Assembly (NCBI GenBank): GCA_020722315.1
Contig: DYLD01000011.1
Span: 1-36,779, forward strand
Source of the DNA: Syntrophus aciditrophicus
GTDB lineage: Bacteria; Desulfobacterota; Syntrophia; Syntrophales; UBA5619
DNA length: 36,779 nt
Direction of reading: 5' to 3'
Shown one piece after another: positions 18,718 through 27,704 of this stretch. The notes beneath the pieces are model-generated. The model did no database searches and had not been told where the DNA came from. It was given only the letters and a program-made list of their open reading frames with translations. How positions within the stretch are numbered: the first letter of the stretch is position 1; each line of letters opens with the position of its first letter. Made by a program: the position numbers and the translations under genes.

Positions 18718-20472
18718 TCACACCGGCTTTTTAGCAACGGGAAAGAAAAGCAGAACCGCCGTCCCGCTGCCCAGAACGCTTTGTATTTCCATCCGGCCCT
18801 TATGGGCCTTCATCAGATGCTTGACGATGGATAGTCCAAGTCCCGTTCCACCCAGATCACGCGAGCGTGTCTTATCGACCCTGAAAAACCGCTCGCCGAG
18901 CCGGGGGATGTCCGCCGCAGGAATCCCAGGCCCGTTATCGGCGATTTTGATTGCGAGAAACTCGCCGTCCCTGAATGCCGCAATCGAAATCAAACCGCCG
19001 TCGGGCGTGAATTTAATCGCATTGTCCAGAACGTTTATCAAAATTTGCATCATCCTGTCTTTGTCTGCAAACACCATAGGAAAATCTTCCGGAATATCGC
19101 TATGGACAGCTATCCCTTTTTGCGAAGCCATGCCTCCTACAACATGCAGGACCCTCTGGATCTCTTCTTTAATCGACAGTTCTTCCAGCTTCAGGTTTTC
19201 CTCACCGAGCTCCAGACTGGAAAGGGTTTTGAGATCGTCAACCAGACGGTTCAGGCGCTCGGCGTTTTCCCTTATCGTACCCAAAAATTTCTTTGCTGTC
19301 TCGGAATCTTCAGGAACGCCATGCTGAAGGGTTTCGGTAAAACCGATAATCGCCGTCAGCGGGGTCCGGATTTCGTGGGTTGCATTGGCGATAAAATCCG
19401 TACGGACCCTTTCGAGTTTTTTGAGATGGGTAACATCATGAAAAACAAGGATGGTTCCCTTCCTCGCGGTTTTGTCCGCATCGACTGCAGAAATCGTCAC
19501 ATCCATGACAAGAGAGGCCTCCTCGCCCAGGTTGATCTCTTTGCAGACAACCCCCTTCGTTTGCTGCAAATGAGCCAGGGCATCATGAAGCTCCGCATTG
19601 TGACAGACTTCGAGAATCGTTCTGCCGATCATATCTCTGGAAGGTCTGCGGAGAATTCTCTCCATACTGGGGTTGACGGACTCGATTTTGTTTTCTGAAT
19701 CCAGAAGCATGACGCCTTCATTCATCCCGGCGAATACCGATTCGAGCTTGTTCTTTTCCTCGTCGGCCTTTTGGATCTTTTCCTTGAGTGATTCGACCAT
19801 GTTGTTGATGTTCTTCGTGAGCTCGGCGATTTCGCCGTCCGACTGAACAAGAAGCGTTCCGGAAAAATTGCCGCCGCGGACCTGACTCGTAAAAGCCGTC
19901 ATTCTGCGTATCGGAGCAAGCAATCTATCGCAGATGAGCAGGGCGGTCAGAAGATACGCAATGATCAGAACCAGCATGAAATAGAGGGAAGTTCTTGCCT
20001 GCCTGTCGGCAAAAAGGGAAACGTCGGCTGCCGGGCGGGAAAGAAGCAGATAGCCCTTCTCTGACTTTGCGTTACCTAGAGGGATGACAACATAGATCAT
20101 CTCCCGCCGGAGTGTTGTGCTGTAACGTCTGGCTGTCCCGACACCTCTCAAACGGGCCTCCTGCATTTCGGGGTGATGCAGGTAGCTGTCCATTTTTTCG
20201 GAGGCGGCCATCGTGTCGACAACAACCCTCCCTGCGGCATTGATCAGCGTAAGACGGCAGGCGCAGGCCCGGGCCAGTTTGTCGATGGTTGAGATGATTT
20301 TTTCCTGCGGCATCATCGCAATGATACGGCCGGATTGTGTCATCTCTTCTTCGAAGCTAACAAACAGGCTTTCGCGTATCTGACCGGAAAGGACAAGACA
20401 AAACAAGCCGACGGCAAAAGCCCCGATCAATAAAAAAACAACAACGGCTTTTCCGGAAGGGCTCAGTTTCAT
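18718..20472 (-). CDS. phoR: PhoR-like sensor histidine kinase (HAMP-PAS-HisKA-HATPase)
   Basis: FIANATHEIRTPLTAIIGFTETL H-box, NVLDNAIKFTPDGG, DNGPGIP, GGTGLGLSIVKHL; ATG at 20472 overlaps phoU stop (ATGA). Confidence 0.92.
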   Translation of the reverse strand: MKLSPSGKAVVVFLLIGAFAVGLFCLVLSGQIRESLFVSFEEEMTQSGRIIAMMPQEKIISTIDKLARACACRLTLINAAGRVVVDTMAASEKMDSYLHHPEMQEARLRGVGTARRYSTTLRREMIYVVIPLGNAKSEKGYLLLSRPAADVSLFADRQARTSLYFMLVLIIAYLLTALLICDRLLAPIRRMTAFTSQVRGGNFSGTLLVQSDGEIAELTKNINNMVESLKEKIQKADEEKNKLESVFAGMNEGVMLLDSENKIESVNPSMERILRRPSRDMIGRTILEVCHNAELHDALAHLQQTKGVVCKEINLGEEASLVMDVTISAVDADKTARKGTILVFHDVTHLKKLERVRTDFIANATHEIRTPLTAIIGFTETLQHGVPEDSETAKKFLGTIRENAERLNRLVDDLKTLSSLELGEENLKLEELSIKEEIQRVLHVVGGMASQKGIAVHSDIPEDFPMVFADKDRMMQILINVLDNAIKFTPDGGLISIAAFRDGEFLAIKIADNGPGIPAADIPRLGERFFRVDKTRSRDLGGTGLGLSIVKHLMKAHKGRMEIQSVLGSGTAVLLFFPVAKKPV

Positions 20473-21158
20473 GTATCCTTCGCCTGGACCGACTGATGAC
20501 GGATGATTCTTCCGGTAACCATGTAGACAACCATGTCGGCGATCCCTTCGGCATGATCGGCGATCCTCTCGAGGCTTTTTGAAATCTGCATGATATAGAG
20601 ACAAACCTGTATTTTGACGGGGTCTTCCAGCATGAACGTGACCAGCTCCCGGAATATCTGCTCATTGAGTTGATCCATAACTGCATCTTCCTCGCAAACC
20701 TTTACCGCCAACTTCGCGTCCTGATGAACCATCGCGTCCAGGCTGTTTCGTATCATTTCGCGGCTTATTTCTCCCATCCGCGGGAGATCGATGTAGGGCT
20801 TCAGTTGGGGGAAATCATTCAGGATGATGACCTTCTCCGCCATATTGACCACCATGTCCCCGATGCGTTCGAGATGGCCGGTGATTTTTATCGCCGTTGT
20901 AATAAAACGCAGATCGATAGCCGCCGGCTGCCTCAGTGCAAGAATCCGGATGCATTTTTCTTCCAGGTCGATATCGAGCCGGTCGATTTCGTCGTCGGCG
21001 CTGATGATCTGACGTGCGAGATTTGCGTCGCGCCCGACAAGTGCCTGCATGACCATTTCCAGCGCTTTCTCCGCCTTGGCGCCGAGGTAGAGTAACCCGT
21101 CTCGTATTTCCTGAAGCTCCTTCTCATATTCCCTGCTGGTATGCCTTAGTTCTTCCAT
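20469..21158 (-). CDS. phoU: Phosphate transport system regulatory protein PhoU
   Basis: Two PhoU repeats: RLDIDLEEKCIRILALRQPAAIDLRFITTAIKITGHLERIGDMVVNMAE and LYIMQISKSLERIADHAEGIADMVVYMVTG. Confidence 0.95.
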   Translation of the reverse strand: MEELRHTSREYEKELQEIRDGLLYLGAKAEKALEMVMQALVGRDANLARQIISADDEIDRLDIDLEEKCIRILALRQPAAIDLRFITTAIKITGHLERIGDMVVNMAEKVIILNDFPQLKPYIDLPRMGEISREMIRNSLDAMVHQDAKLAVKVCEEDAVMDQLNEQIFRELVTFMLEDPVKIQVCLYIMQISKSLERIADHAEGIADMVVYMVTGRIIRHQSVQAKDT

Positions 21159-21196
21159 TTCTTCTCCGTGCTTTAGAAAGGATCACCCTTTGTTGC

Positions 21197-21958
21197 CTAT
21201 CCGAAACGTCCTGTGATATAGTCCTCAGTCTGTTTGATATCGGGATTCGTGAATATCTTCTCCGTTAATCCAAATTCTATCAGTTTTCCCAGATAAAAGA
21301 AACCGGTATATTCGGAAACGCGGGCCGCCTGCTGCATGTTGTGGGTCACAATAATGATCGTATAGGATTCTTTTAGTTCGTCGACAAGCTCCTCTATTTT
21401 CGCGGTCGAGATCGGATCGAGAGCCGATGTCGGCTCGTCCATCAAAAGCACGTCCGGTTTCATTGCGAGCGCCCGGGCAATGCAGAGACGCTGCTGCTGG
21501 CCGCCGGAGAGCGTCATCGCCGATCTTCCCAGAATATCCTTCACTTCGTCCCATAAAACGGCCTGCTTCAAGCTGTCCTCTACGAGCGCATCGAGGCTTT
21601 CCTTGCTTTTGATCCCGGCCAGTCTCGGCGCATACGTGATGTTGTTGTAAATGGACTTGGGAAACGGGTTCGGCTTCTGGAATACCATCCCGATTCGCTT
21701 GCGGATCTCAACAGGATCAACGTCCGGCTCGTAGATGTTTCTTCCCTCGAAAAGGACCTCTCCCTCGACGCGGGTCTGGTCTATCAGATCGTTCATCCGG
21801 TTTAGGAGCCTCAGCAGTGTCGATTTGCCGCAGCCGGAAGGACCGATCAGCGCGGTTACCCTGTTTCTTTCGAAGTCCATCGTGATGTCCGTGAGGGCCT
21901 GAAAAGCGCCGTAGTAAAAATTGACATTTTTGGTAGTTATAATGGGCTGATTTTTCAC
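21197..21958 (-). CDS. pstB: Phosphate ABC transporter ATP-binding protein
   Basis: [75 protein letters not shown]. Confidence 0.97.
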   Translation of the reverse strand: MKNQPIITTKNVNFYYGAFQALTDITMDFERNRVTALIGPSGCGKSTLLRLLNRMNDLIDQTRVEGEVLFEGRNIYEPDVDPVEIRKRIGMVFQKPNPFPKSIYNNITYAPRLAGIKSKESLDALVEDSLKQAVLWDEVKDILGRSAMTLSGGQQQRLCIARALAMKPDVLLMDEPTSALDPISTAKIEELVDELKESYTIIIVTHNMQQAARVSEYTGFFYLGKLIEFGLTEKIFTNPDIKQTEDYITGRFG

Positions 21959-21959
21959 G

Positions 21960-22832
21960 TTACCACCTTTTTTTCCTGCGGATCACGCTGCGGATGACGA
22001 TAGCCACCAGATCGATTCCGAGAACAAGCGCGATCAGTACCAGGGCCGTTCCATACTGGATCGGTCTTGTCTGCTCAATGTGCGTGCCGGCTGTCGCCAG
22101 CACATAGATATGGTAAGGCAGAGCCATGACCTCGTTGAAAACCGACTTCGGCAGAACCGCGGTGAAAAACGCGGCGGCGGTAAACATAATCGGCGCCGTC
22201 TCGCCTGCCGCACGACCGATCCCGAGGATTGAACCGGTCAGAATGCCCGGGACCGCGGACGGAATAACGATTCTGGAAATCGTGGCCCATTTGGAGACGC
22301 CGAGCGCAAGCGACGCCTCCCTGAATGTCTGGGGAACGGCCTTCAGCGCTTCTTCGGAAGCGCCGATAATCGTCGGCAGAATCAAAATGCCCAGTGTCAG
22401 CGCACCCGAGAGTATGCTCGAACCGAATCGGAGAAACACAACAAAGAAACCCAAGCCGAAAAGGCCGAAGACGACCGACGGCACGCCCGCCAAGCAGTTG
22501 ACTGCAACCCGTATAACGCGTATCAATTTCCCCTGTTTTGCGTATTCGGTCAGATAGATCGCCGAGGCGACGCCCAGCGGCAACGCGACGATGATTGCGC
22601 CGATCGTCAAGTAAAAGGTGCCGACGATAGCCGGCATAATGCCGCCCTTCGTCATCGAATCCGTCGGGGGGAGCGTAAGAAAATCCCAGCTGATTGCACC
22701 CAAACCATTGTAAAATAAAAAAAACAAAATGCCCACAAGGGCCAGCGTGATTACGAGCGCAGACAAACGCACAATCAAAAAAAAGGCGCGCTGTTTGAGG
22801 TAACGCCGCTTCATCAGGGATTGTTCGTTCAC
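21960..22832 (-). CDS. pstA: Phosphate ABC transporter permease
   Basis: [69 protein letters not shown] start overlaps the pstC stop (GTGA). Confidence 0.95.
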   Translation of the reverse strand: MNEQSLMKRRYLKQRAFFLIVRLSALVITLALVGILFFLFYNGLGAISWDFLTLPPTDSMTKGGIMPAIVGTFYLTIGAIIVALPLGVASAIYLTEYAKQGKLIRVIRVAVNCLAGVPSVVFGLFGLGFFVVFLRFGSSILSGALTLGILILPTIIGASEEALKAVPQTFREASLALGVSKWATISRIVIPSAVPGILTGSILGIGRAAGETAPIMFTAAAFFTAVLPKSVFNEVMALPYHIYVLATAGTHIEQTRPIQYGTALVLIALVLGIDLVAIVIRSVIRRKKRW

Positions 22833-23746
22833 AGCGTTCCCGACCCCACTTCCTTGAAACGGTTCGATATGTAATCGGCTACCAGATTAAAGGCCAATGT
22901 GATAAAAAACAGGACAATACCCGTCGCAAACAATGCGTGGTAGTGATCCCCTCCGAACGGCGCCTCCCCCATCTCGGCCGCGATGCTTGCCGGCATCGGC
23001 CTGACCGAATCGAATATGCTGCCTGGCAGGGCCGCTGCACCGCCAGCGACCATAAGGACGACCATGGTTTCTCCAATCGCGCGGGCCATACCCAGGATAA
23101 CCGCCGTTGAGATACCGGATAGCGCCGCCGTAAACGTTACACGGGTTATCGTTTCATACCTTGTTGCACCCAGGGCATAAGAGGCCTCCTTGAAATCCCG
23201 GGGGACTGCGTACAGGGCATCTTCGGAAAGGCTGGAGATCGTCGGAATCGCCATCAGGGCAAGCATGATCGAGGCATTGAGAATATTCAGTCCCGTCGCA
23301 ATATCAAAGGTTTCCTGCAGCCAGGGCGCAAGAATTACCATTCCGAAAAACCCGAGGACGACGGACGGCAATCCGGCCAGCAGTTCGATGATTGCCTTCA
23401 ATACCTCCTTGAGGCGCGGCGGGGCTATTTCGGATATGTAAATCGCGGAAAGGACACCAAGCGGGACGGCGATGAGACTCGACAAAATCGTGACGACGAC
23501 GGAACCGACGATGAGCGGTCCGATGCCGTACTCCGGTGGGTCGTACGTCGGGTACCAGAACGGACCGAACAGGAAATCCGTCACCGAAACAACCCTGAAA
23601 ATCGGCAGACCCTCCCGGAACAGAAAAAAGACGATCAGTCCGAGCATGACAATGGAAAATAACGCGAAAACCGCAAAGATATTTTTGATAAGGGTTTCTT
23701 TGATGCGTCTGCTGATTACACTAGCTTTCTGTACCATACAAAACAC
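22829..23746 (-). CDS. pstC: Phosphate ABC transporter permease
   Basis: GIGPLIVGSVVVTILSSLIAVPLGVLSAIYISEIAP, ASIMLALMAIPTISSLSEDALYAVP, GMARAIGETMVVLMVAGG. Confidence 0.95.
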   Translation of the reverse strand: MFCMVQKASVISRRIKETLIKNIFAVFALFSIVMLGLIVFFLFREGLPIFRVVSVTDFLFGPFWYPTYDPPEYGIGPLIVGSVVVTILSSLIAVPLGVLSAIYISEIAPPRLKEVLKAIIELLAGLPSVVLGFFGMVILAPWLQETFDIATGLNILNASIMLALMAIPTISSLSEDALYAVPRDFKEASYALGATRYETITRVTFTAALSGISTAVILGMARAIGETMVVLMVAGGAAALPGSIFDSVRPMPASIAAEMGEAPFGGDHYHALFATGIVLFFITLAFNLVADYISNRFKEVGSGTL

Positions 23747-23764
23747 CTACCACGATTTCATTGC

Positions 23765-23948
23765 GAGAGCTTCTAAAACGCTGCCTTCGCGCTCATAAAT
23801 ATTTTTCGACCCCGCAGCGTCTCGCTACGGCGGCAAAGCCTAACCGCTCTCTACTGTTCGCGTTTTTAACGGCTTCGCCGCCTTGCTACGACGGCGGGGT
23901 ACCCCGAAAAATCAATAAATTTGCGCTTCAGGCAGTGTTTTTCTTTTG
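23765..23948 (-). repeat. Dispersed intergenic MITE-like repeat, copy B (inverted relative to copy A)
   Basis: Reverse complement reads TGCCTGAAGCGCAAATTTATTGATTTTTCGGGGTACCCCGCCGTC...GTTAAAAACGC...GCGGGGTCGAAAAATATTTATGAGCGCGAAGGCAGCGTTTT. Confidence 0.8.
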
Positions 23949-23987
23949 GTTGTGCAAAGCTTTCCGAGAGCTTTGCACAACTTTTTT
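23949..23987 (+). terminator. Perfect 13-bp stem-loop with T6 tract (terminator-like)
   Basis: GTTGTGCAAAGCT-TTCCGAG-AGCTTTGCACAAC-TTTTTT. Confidence 0.6.
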
Positions 23988-24060
23988 GCGCCGGTTCCAT
24001 TCGCACTCAGGAAACCATCTCCGGGGTTCTGCAAGAACCTCCTGAGTAGATATATATGAT

Positions 24061-24100
24061 GGAACAGAATTGTTACAGTTTTATGACAGAATTGTTAAAA
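24061..24100 (-). promoter_or_regulatory. Pho box array upstream of pstC
   Basis: Minus strand TTTTAAC-AATT-CTGTCAT-AAAA-CTGTAAC-AATT-CTGTTCC: 7-mers on an 11-bp period, resembling the CTGTCATAAAACTGTCAT Pho box; TATATA -10 candidate at 24051-24056. Confidence 0.8.
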
Positions 24101-24199
24101 ACAGGTTAAATAATCCCCCTATCCTGTCTCTTTTTTTGTCGCCGGTTTTGTGGTATGAGGCCGGCTACGACACCAAACAGGAAAGGGTCGCCCCATAAC

Positions 24200-26671
24200 A
24201 TGACGGAAGACGCACAGAGAGAAACGCCCCAAGTAGATTACGAAAGCCACTGTAAAACAATCGCGGCAGAACTCGGTATTGAAGAAAGCCGGGTCGCAGC
24301 AACGGCAAAACTCCTCACAGAAGGAGCGACAATCCCGTTCATCGCGCGCTACCGCAAGGAGGCGACAGGCTCTCTCGACGAGGTACAGATTGTCTCTATC
24401 CGGGATCGCCTCGATGAGCTTTTTGAACTGCAGAAAAGACGTGATGCGATTCTTAAATCTCTGACGGAACGGGGTCTGTTAACCGACGAGCTGCATGATA
24501 AAATCACGGCAGCAGGGACAATGGCTCTCCTTGAGGATTTGTATTTGCCGTTCCGCCCAAAGCGCAAGACACGGGCCTCCGCCGCACGGGAAAAGGGGTT
24601 GGAACCTCTCGCGAAGCGGATTTTCGACCAGCATGATGTCGATCCTGTTGCGGAAGCCGGTGAGTTTGTCAATTCTGAAATCGGTGTAGCGACGGCTGAT
24701 GACGCGCTGGCCGGCGCACGCGACATTATAGCCGAGTGGGTCAACGAAGACGAAAATGCCCGTGCCAGGATCAGGGATTTCTTCATGAAAAAGGCCCGGT
24801 TCCGCTCGCGGGTCATTGAGGGCAAGGAACTGGAGGGAAACCGCTACCGGGACTATTTCGATTGGGAAGAGGAGGCGGCAAAGGCCCCTTCCCACCGAAT
24901 TCTTGCGATGCGCCGCGGCGAAAAAGAAGGGTTTCTAACCCTGCGCGTAACCCCACCGGAAGACGAGGCGATTGCGTTGTTGAAGGCAATGTTCGTCACC
25001 GGCAACGGGCCTGCATCACAGCAGGTTTGTGTTGCTATAGAGGATTCTTATCATCGCCTTCTCGGCCCTTCGATGGAAACGGAGATACGCATGTTCCACA
25101 AAAAGCGGGCCGACAGGGAGGCGATCCAGGTTTTCGTTCAGAATCTCCGGCAGCTTTTGCTGGCCCCGCCGCTCGGTCAGAAGAGGATCCTCGCCATTGA
25201 CCCCGGTTTTCGCACCGGTTGCAAGATTGTCTGCCTTGACGCACAGGGCAAACTGTTACACAGCGATGTGATCCTTCCGCACCATTCGGAGAGCCTGCGG
25301 AAGGCGTCGGCCGAGACGGTGCGCCTGTTATGCAAACGTTTCAAGATTGAGGCGATTGCGCTGGGAAACGGCACGGCCGGGAGGGAGACGGAGACGTTTC
25401 TGAAGGAGCTGAACCTCCCCGCGGAGATACAGATTTGCCTCGTCAACGAAAGCGGTGCCTCAATCTATTCCGCTTCTAAAATAGCACGCGACGAATTCCC
25501 GAACGAGGATGTCACGGTGCGCGGCGCGGTATCGATCGGTAGACGTCTTGCCGATCCGCTGGCCGAGCTCGTCAAGATCGACCCGAAGGCGATCGGGGTC
25601 GGGCAGTACCAGCATGATGTCGACCAGGCCGAGTTAAAAAAGAGTCTCGACGACACCGTGATGAGCTGTGTTAATGCCGTAGGGGTTGAATTGAATACGG
25701 CAAGCGCCGCACTTCTGGGTTACGTTTCCGGCCTCGGCCCGGCGCTTGCAGCGAATATCGTCTCCTGGCGCGACCAACACGGCCCGTTTGCATCCCGCCA
25801 GGCCCTGATGGACGTCCCGCGCCTCGGCGCGAAGGCCTTCGTCCAGGCAGCCGGCTTCCTCAGAATCCGCGACGGTGAAAACCCGCTTGACGCGAGTGCT
25901 GTTCACCCGGAAAGTTACTTCATCGTCGAGAAGATCGCGGAGGATCTGGATTGTTCGGTCCGTGATTTGATCGGCGACGAGTCGCTGCGAAACAAAATAG
26001 ATCTGAACCGCTACGTCACAGGCGATATCGGTCTGCCGACGCTGAACGATATTCTATCCGAGCTGGCCAAACCGGGGCGCGACCCCCGAAGCCGGCGCGA
26101 AGAGTTTCATTTCACCGAAGGAATCGAAAGGATCGAAGACCTTATCCCCGGAACGAAACTGAAAGGGGTTGTGACGAACCTCACCGCGTTCGGTGCGTTT
26201 GTCGACATTGGCGTCCATCAGGATGGGCTGATCCATACGAGTCAGATTGCCGATCGGTTCGTCAAGGATCCGGCCGAAGTACTTAAACTCAACCAGATTG
26301 TCGAGGTGACTGTGCTTTCGGTCGATCTGGAGCGGAAAAGGATCTCTTTGTCGCTGAGGGAAAACAGCGCCGATCCCGCCGGCAGGAAAACATACAGAGA
26401 ACAGACAAGGCCTTGGGCGACCGAGGGGAAACCAGCCGAACAAAAGCAGAATAGACCCCCGATGGTGGAGTCTTCCGGGCTTGGAACAAAGCAGTGCCCC
26501 GGCGAAGCACCTGCAAAAAAACCGGACAACAAAAACGAAAAAAAGCCGCGGCCCCGTTTTGCCCCGGCTAAAAAGACCGAAAAGGGGCCTGAACGTAAAA
26601 AGGTTCCGTTCAACAACCCGTTTGTTTCTTTCTTCGGCAACAAGAAACCACACGCGCCGCAAGATGTCTAA
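24200..26671 (+). CDS. tex: Tex-like S1 RNA-binding transcription accessory protein
   Basis: ATIPFIARYRKEATGSLDEVQI, LAIDPGFRTGCKIVCLD, ISIGRRLADPLAELVKIDPKAIGVGQYQHDV-like region, C-terminal S1 domain GVVTNLTAFGAFVDIGVHQDGLIH. Confidence 0.95.
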   Translation: MTEDAQRETPQVDYESHCKTIAAELGIEESRVAATAKLLTEGATIPFIARYRKEATGSLDEVQIVSIRDRLDELFELQKRRDAILKSLTERGLLTDELHDKITAAGTMALLEDLYLPFRPKRKTRASAAREKGLEPLAKRIFDQHDVDPVAEAGEFVNSEIGVATADDALAGARDIIAEWVNEDENARARIRDFFMKKARFRSRVIEGKELEGNRYRDYFDWEEEAAKAPSHRILAMRRGEKEGFLTLRVTPPEDEAIALLKAMFVTGNGPASQQVCVAIEDSYHRLLGPSMETEIRMFHKKRADREAIQVFVQNLRQLLLAPPLGQKRILAIDPGFRTGCKIVCLDAQGKLLHSDVILPHHSESLRKASAETVRLLCKRFKIEAIALGNGTAGRETETFLKELNLPAEIQICLVNESGASIYSASKIARDEFPNEDVTVRGAVSIGRRLADPLAELVKIDPKAIGVGQYQHDVDQAELKKSLDDTVMSCVNAVGVELNTASAALLGYVSGLGPALAANIVSWRDQHGPFASRQALMDVPRLGAKAFVQAAGFLRIRDGENPLDASAVHPESYFIVEKIAEDLDCSVRDLIGDESLRNKIDLNRYVTGDIGLPTLNDILSELAKPGRDPRSRREEFHFTEGIERIEDLIPGTKLKGVVTNLTAFGAFVDIGVHQDGLIHTSQIADRFVKDPAEVLKLNQIVEVTVLSVDLERKRISLSLRENSADPAGRKTYREQTRPWATEGKPAEQKQNRPPMVESSGLGTKQCPGEAPAKKPDNKNEKKPRPRFAPAKKTEKGPERKKVPFNNPFVSFFGNKKPHAPQDV

Positions 26672-26729
26672 AAACGACAATCAGGACGCCGGATCCTCCC
26701 GCTGCAAATACAGGCCTGACGCTTCAGCA

Positions 26730-27155
26730 CTACGGGACAGGTATGAATACCCTCGCCTCGCCGGTGATTACGAAATCATTGTTCTGATTCAGGCAGACCG
26801 TCTCCAAAATGACGTGCCTTTTCTCGATGACCTTTTCAATAACCCTGACCTTTGCCGTGATCGTATCATTGACCTTTACCGGGGATAAGAATTTAAGGGT
26901 TTGAGAAAGATATATTGTGCCGGGCCCGGGGAGTTTCGTGCCCAGCAAAGCTGACAACAATCCGGCGGACAGCATCCCGTGCGCCACCTGCTCTTTAAAG
27001 AACGAGCCGGCGGCGAAGACCTTATTTACATGAACCGGGTTGAAATCACCGGTGATCCCGGCATACAGATAGATGTCCGTTTCCGTGATTGTTTTTGAGA
27101 AACACGCCTCATCCCCGACCGAAATCTTCTGAAAAGTGTCTATGTTATCATCCAT
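26730..27155 (-). CDS. MaoC-like (R)-specific enoyl-CoA hydratase family protein
   Basis: FSKTITETDIYLYAGITGDFNPVHVNKVFA, VAHGMLSAGLLSALLGTKLPGPGTIYLSQTLKFLSPV; likely start MDDNIDTF at 27155. Confidence 0.9.
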   Translation of the reverse strand: MDDNIDTFQKISVGDEACFSKTITETDIYLYAGITGDFNPVHVNKVFAAGSFFKEQVAHGMLSAGLLSALLGTKLPGPGTIYLSQTLKFLSPVKVNDTITAKVRVIEKVIEKRHVILETVCLNQNNDFVITGEARVFIPVP

Positions 27156-27249
27156 ACCGCCTCCCGAGGTGACTGAACTGTTCCCGTGTCTTAGCACAAA
27201 ACCGCTCCCCGGCAAATCTTCCATTGCTGCCTTTCCAGCTAGATGCACC

Positions 27250-27472
27250 GAGACCTTTGCAAAAAACACAGCCTGAGACCTTTGAACAATGCTGCCTGAA
27301 GCGCGATTTCAAAGATTTTTCGGGGTACCCCGCCGTGGCAGCAAGACTCTACAGGCTAAACGCTCTGGGATCGTTCGCGTTTTTAACGCCTTTAGAGCCT
27401 TGGGCTTCACGGTGGGGTAGCTCAAGAAAAATCAATAAATTTGCCCCTCAGGCAGCATTTTTCAAAGGTTTC
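27250..27472. repeat. Dispersed intergenic MITE-like repeat, copy C, with TIRs and putative 5-bp target-site duplication
   Basis: Left end GAGACCTTTGCAAAA; right end (revcomp) GAAACCTTTGAAAAATGCTGCCTGAG; flanked by GCACC at 27245-27249 and 27473-27477; interior forms a long imperfect palindrome. Confidence 0.8.
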
Positions 27473-27646
27473 GCACCCAATATCTTTACGCTGTTAGGAT
27501 AACAAATTTATCGCGATTCTGCATTCGTTTATAAAGCAAAAGATACCACACCGCGACAAGTGGCTCGGCACTATCCGTCCTGATAAGATCAGGCCTGAAG
27601 AGTTACCTAAAATCATTGGAACTGACCATTCCCCGTTTTAAAATGA

Positions 27647-27675
27647 TTGACTTCAATCGGGCACAATGATAGAAA
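27647..27675 (+). promoter_or_regulatory. sigma70-like promoter candidate for serS
   Basis: TTGACT (27647-27652), 17-bp spacer, TAGAAA (27670-27675). Confidence 0.45.
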
Positions 27676-27704
27676 ACGCGGACTTGCATGGAGGCAAGGC
27701 GGTT

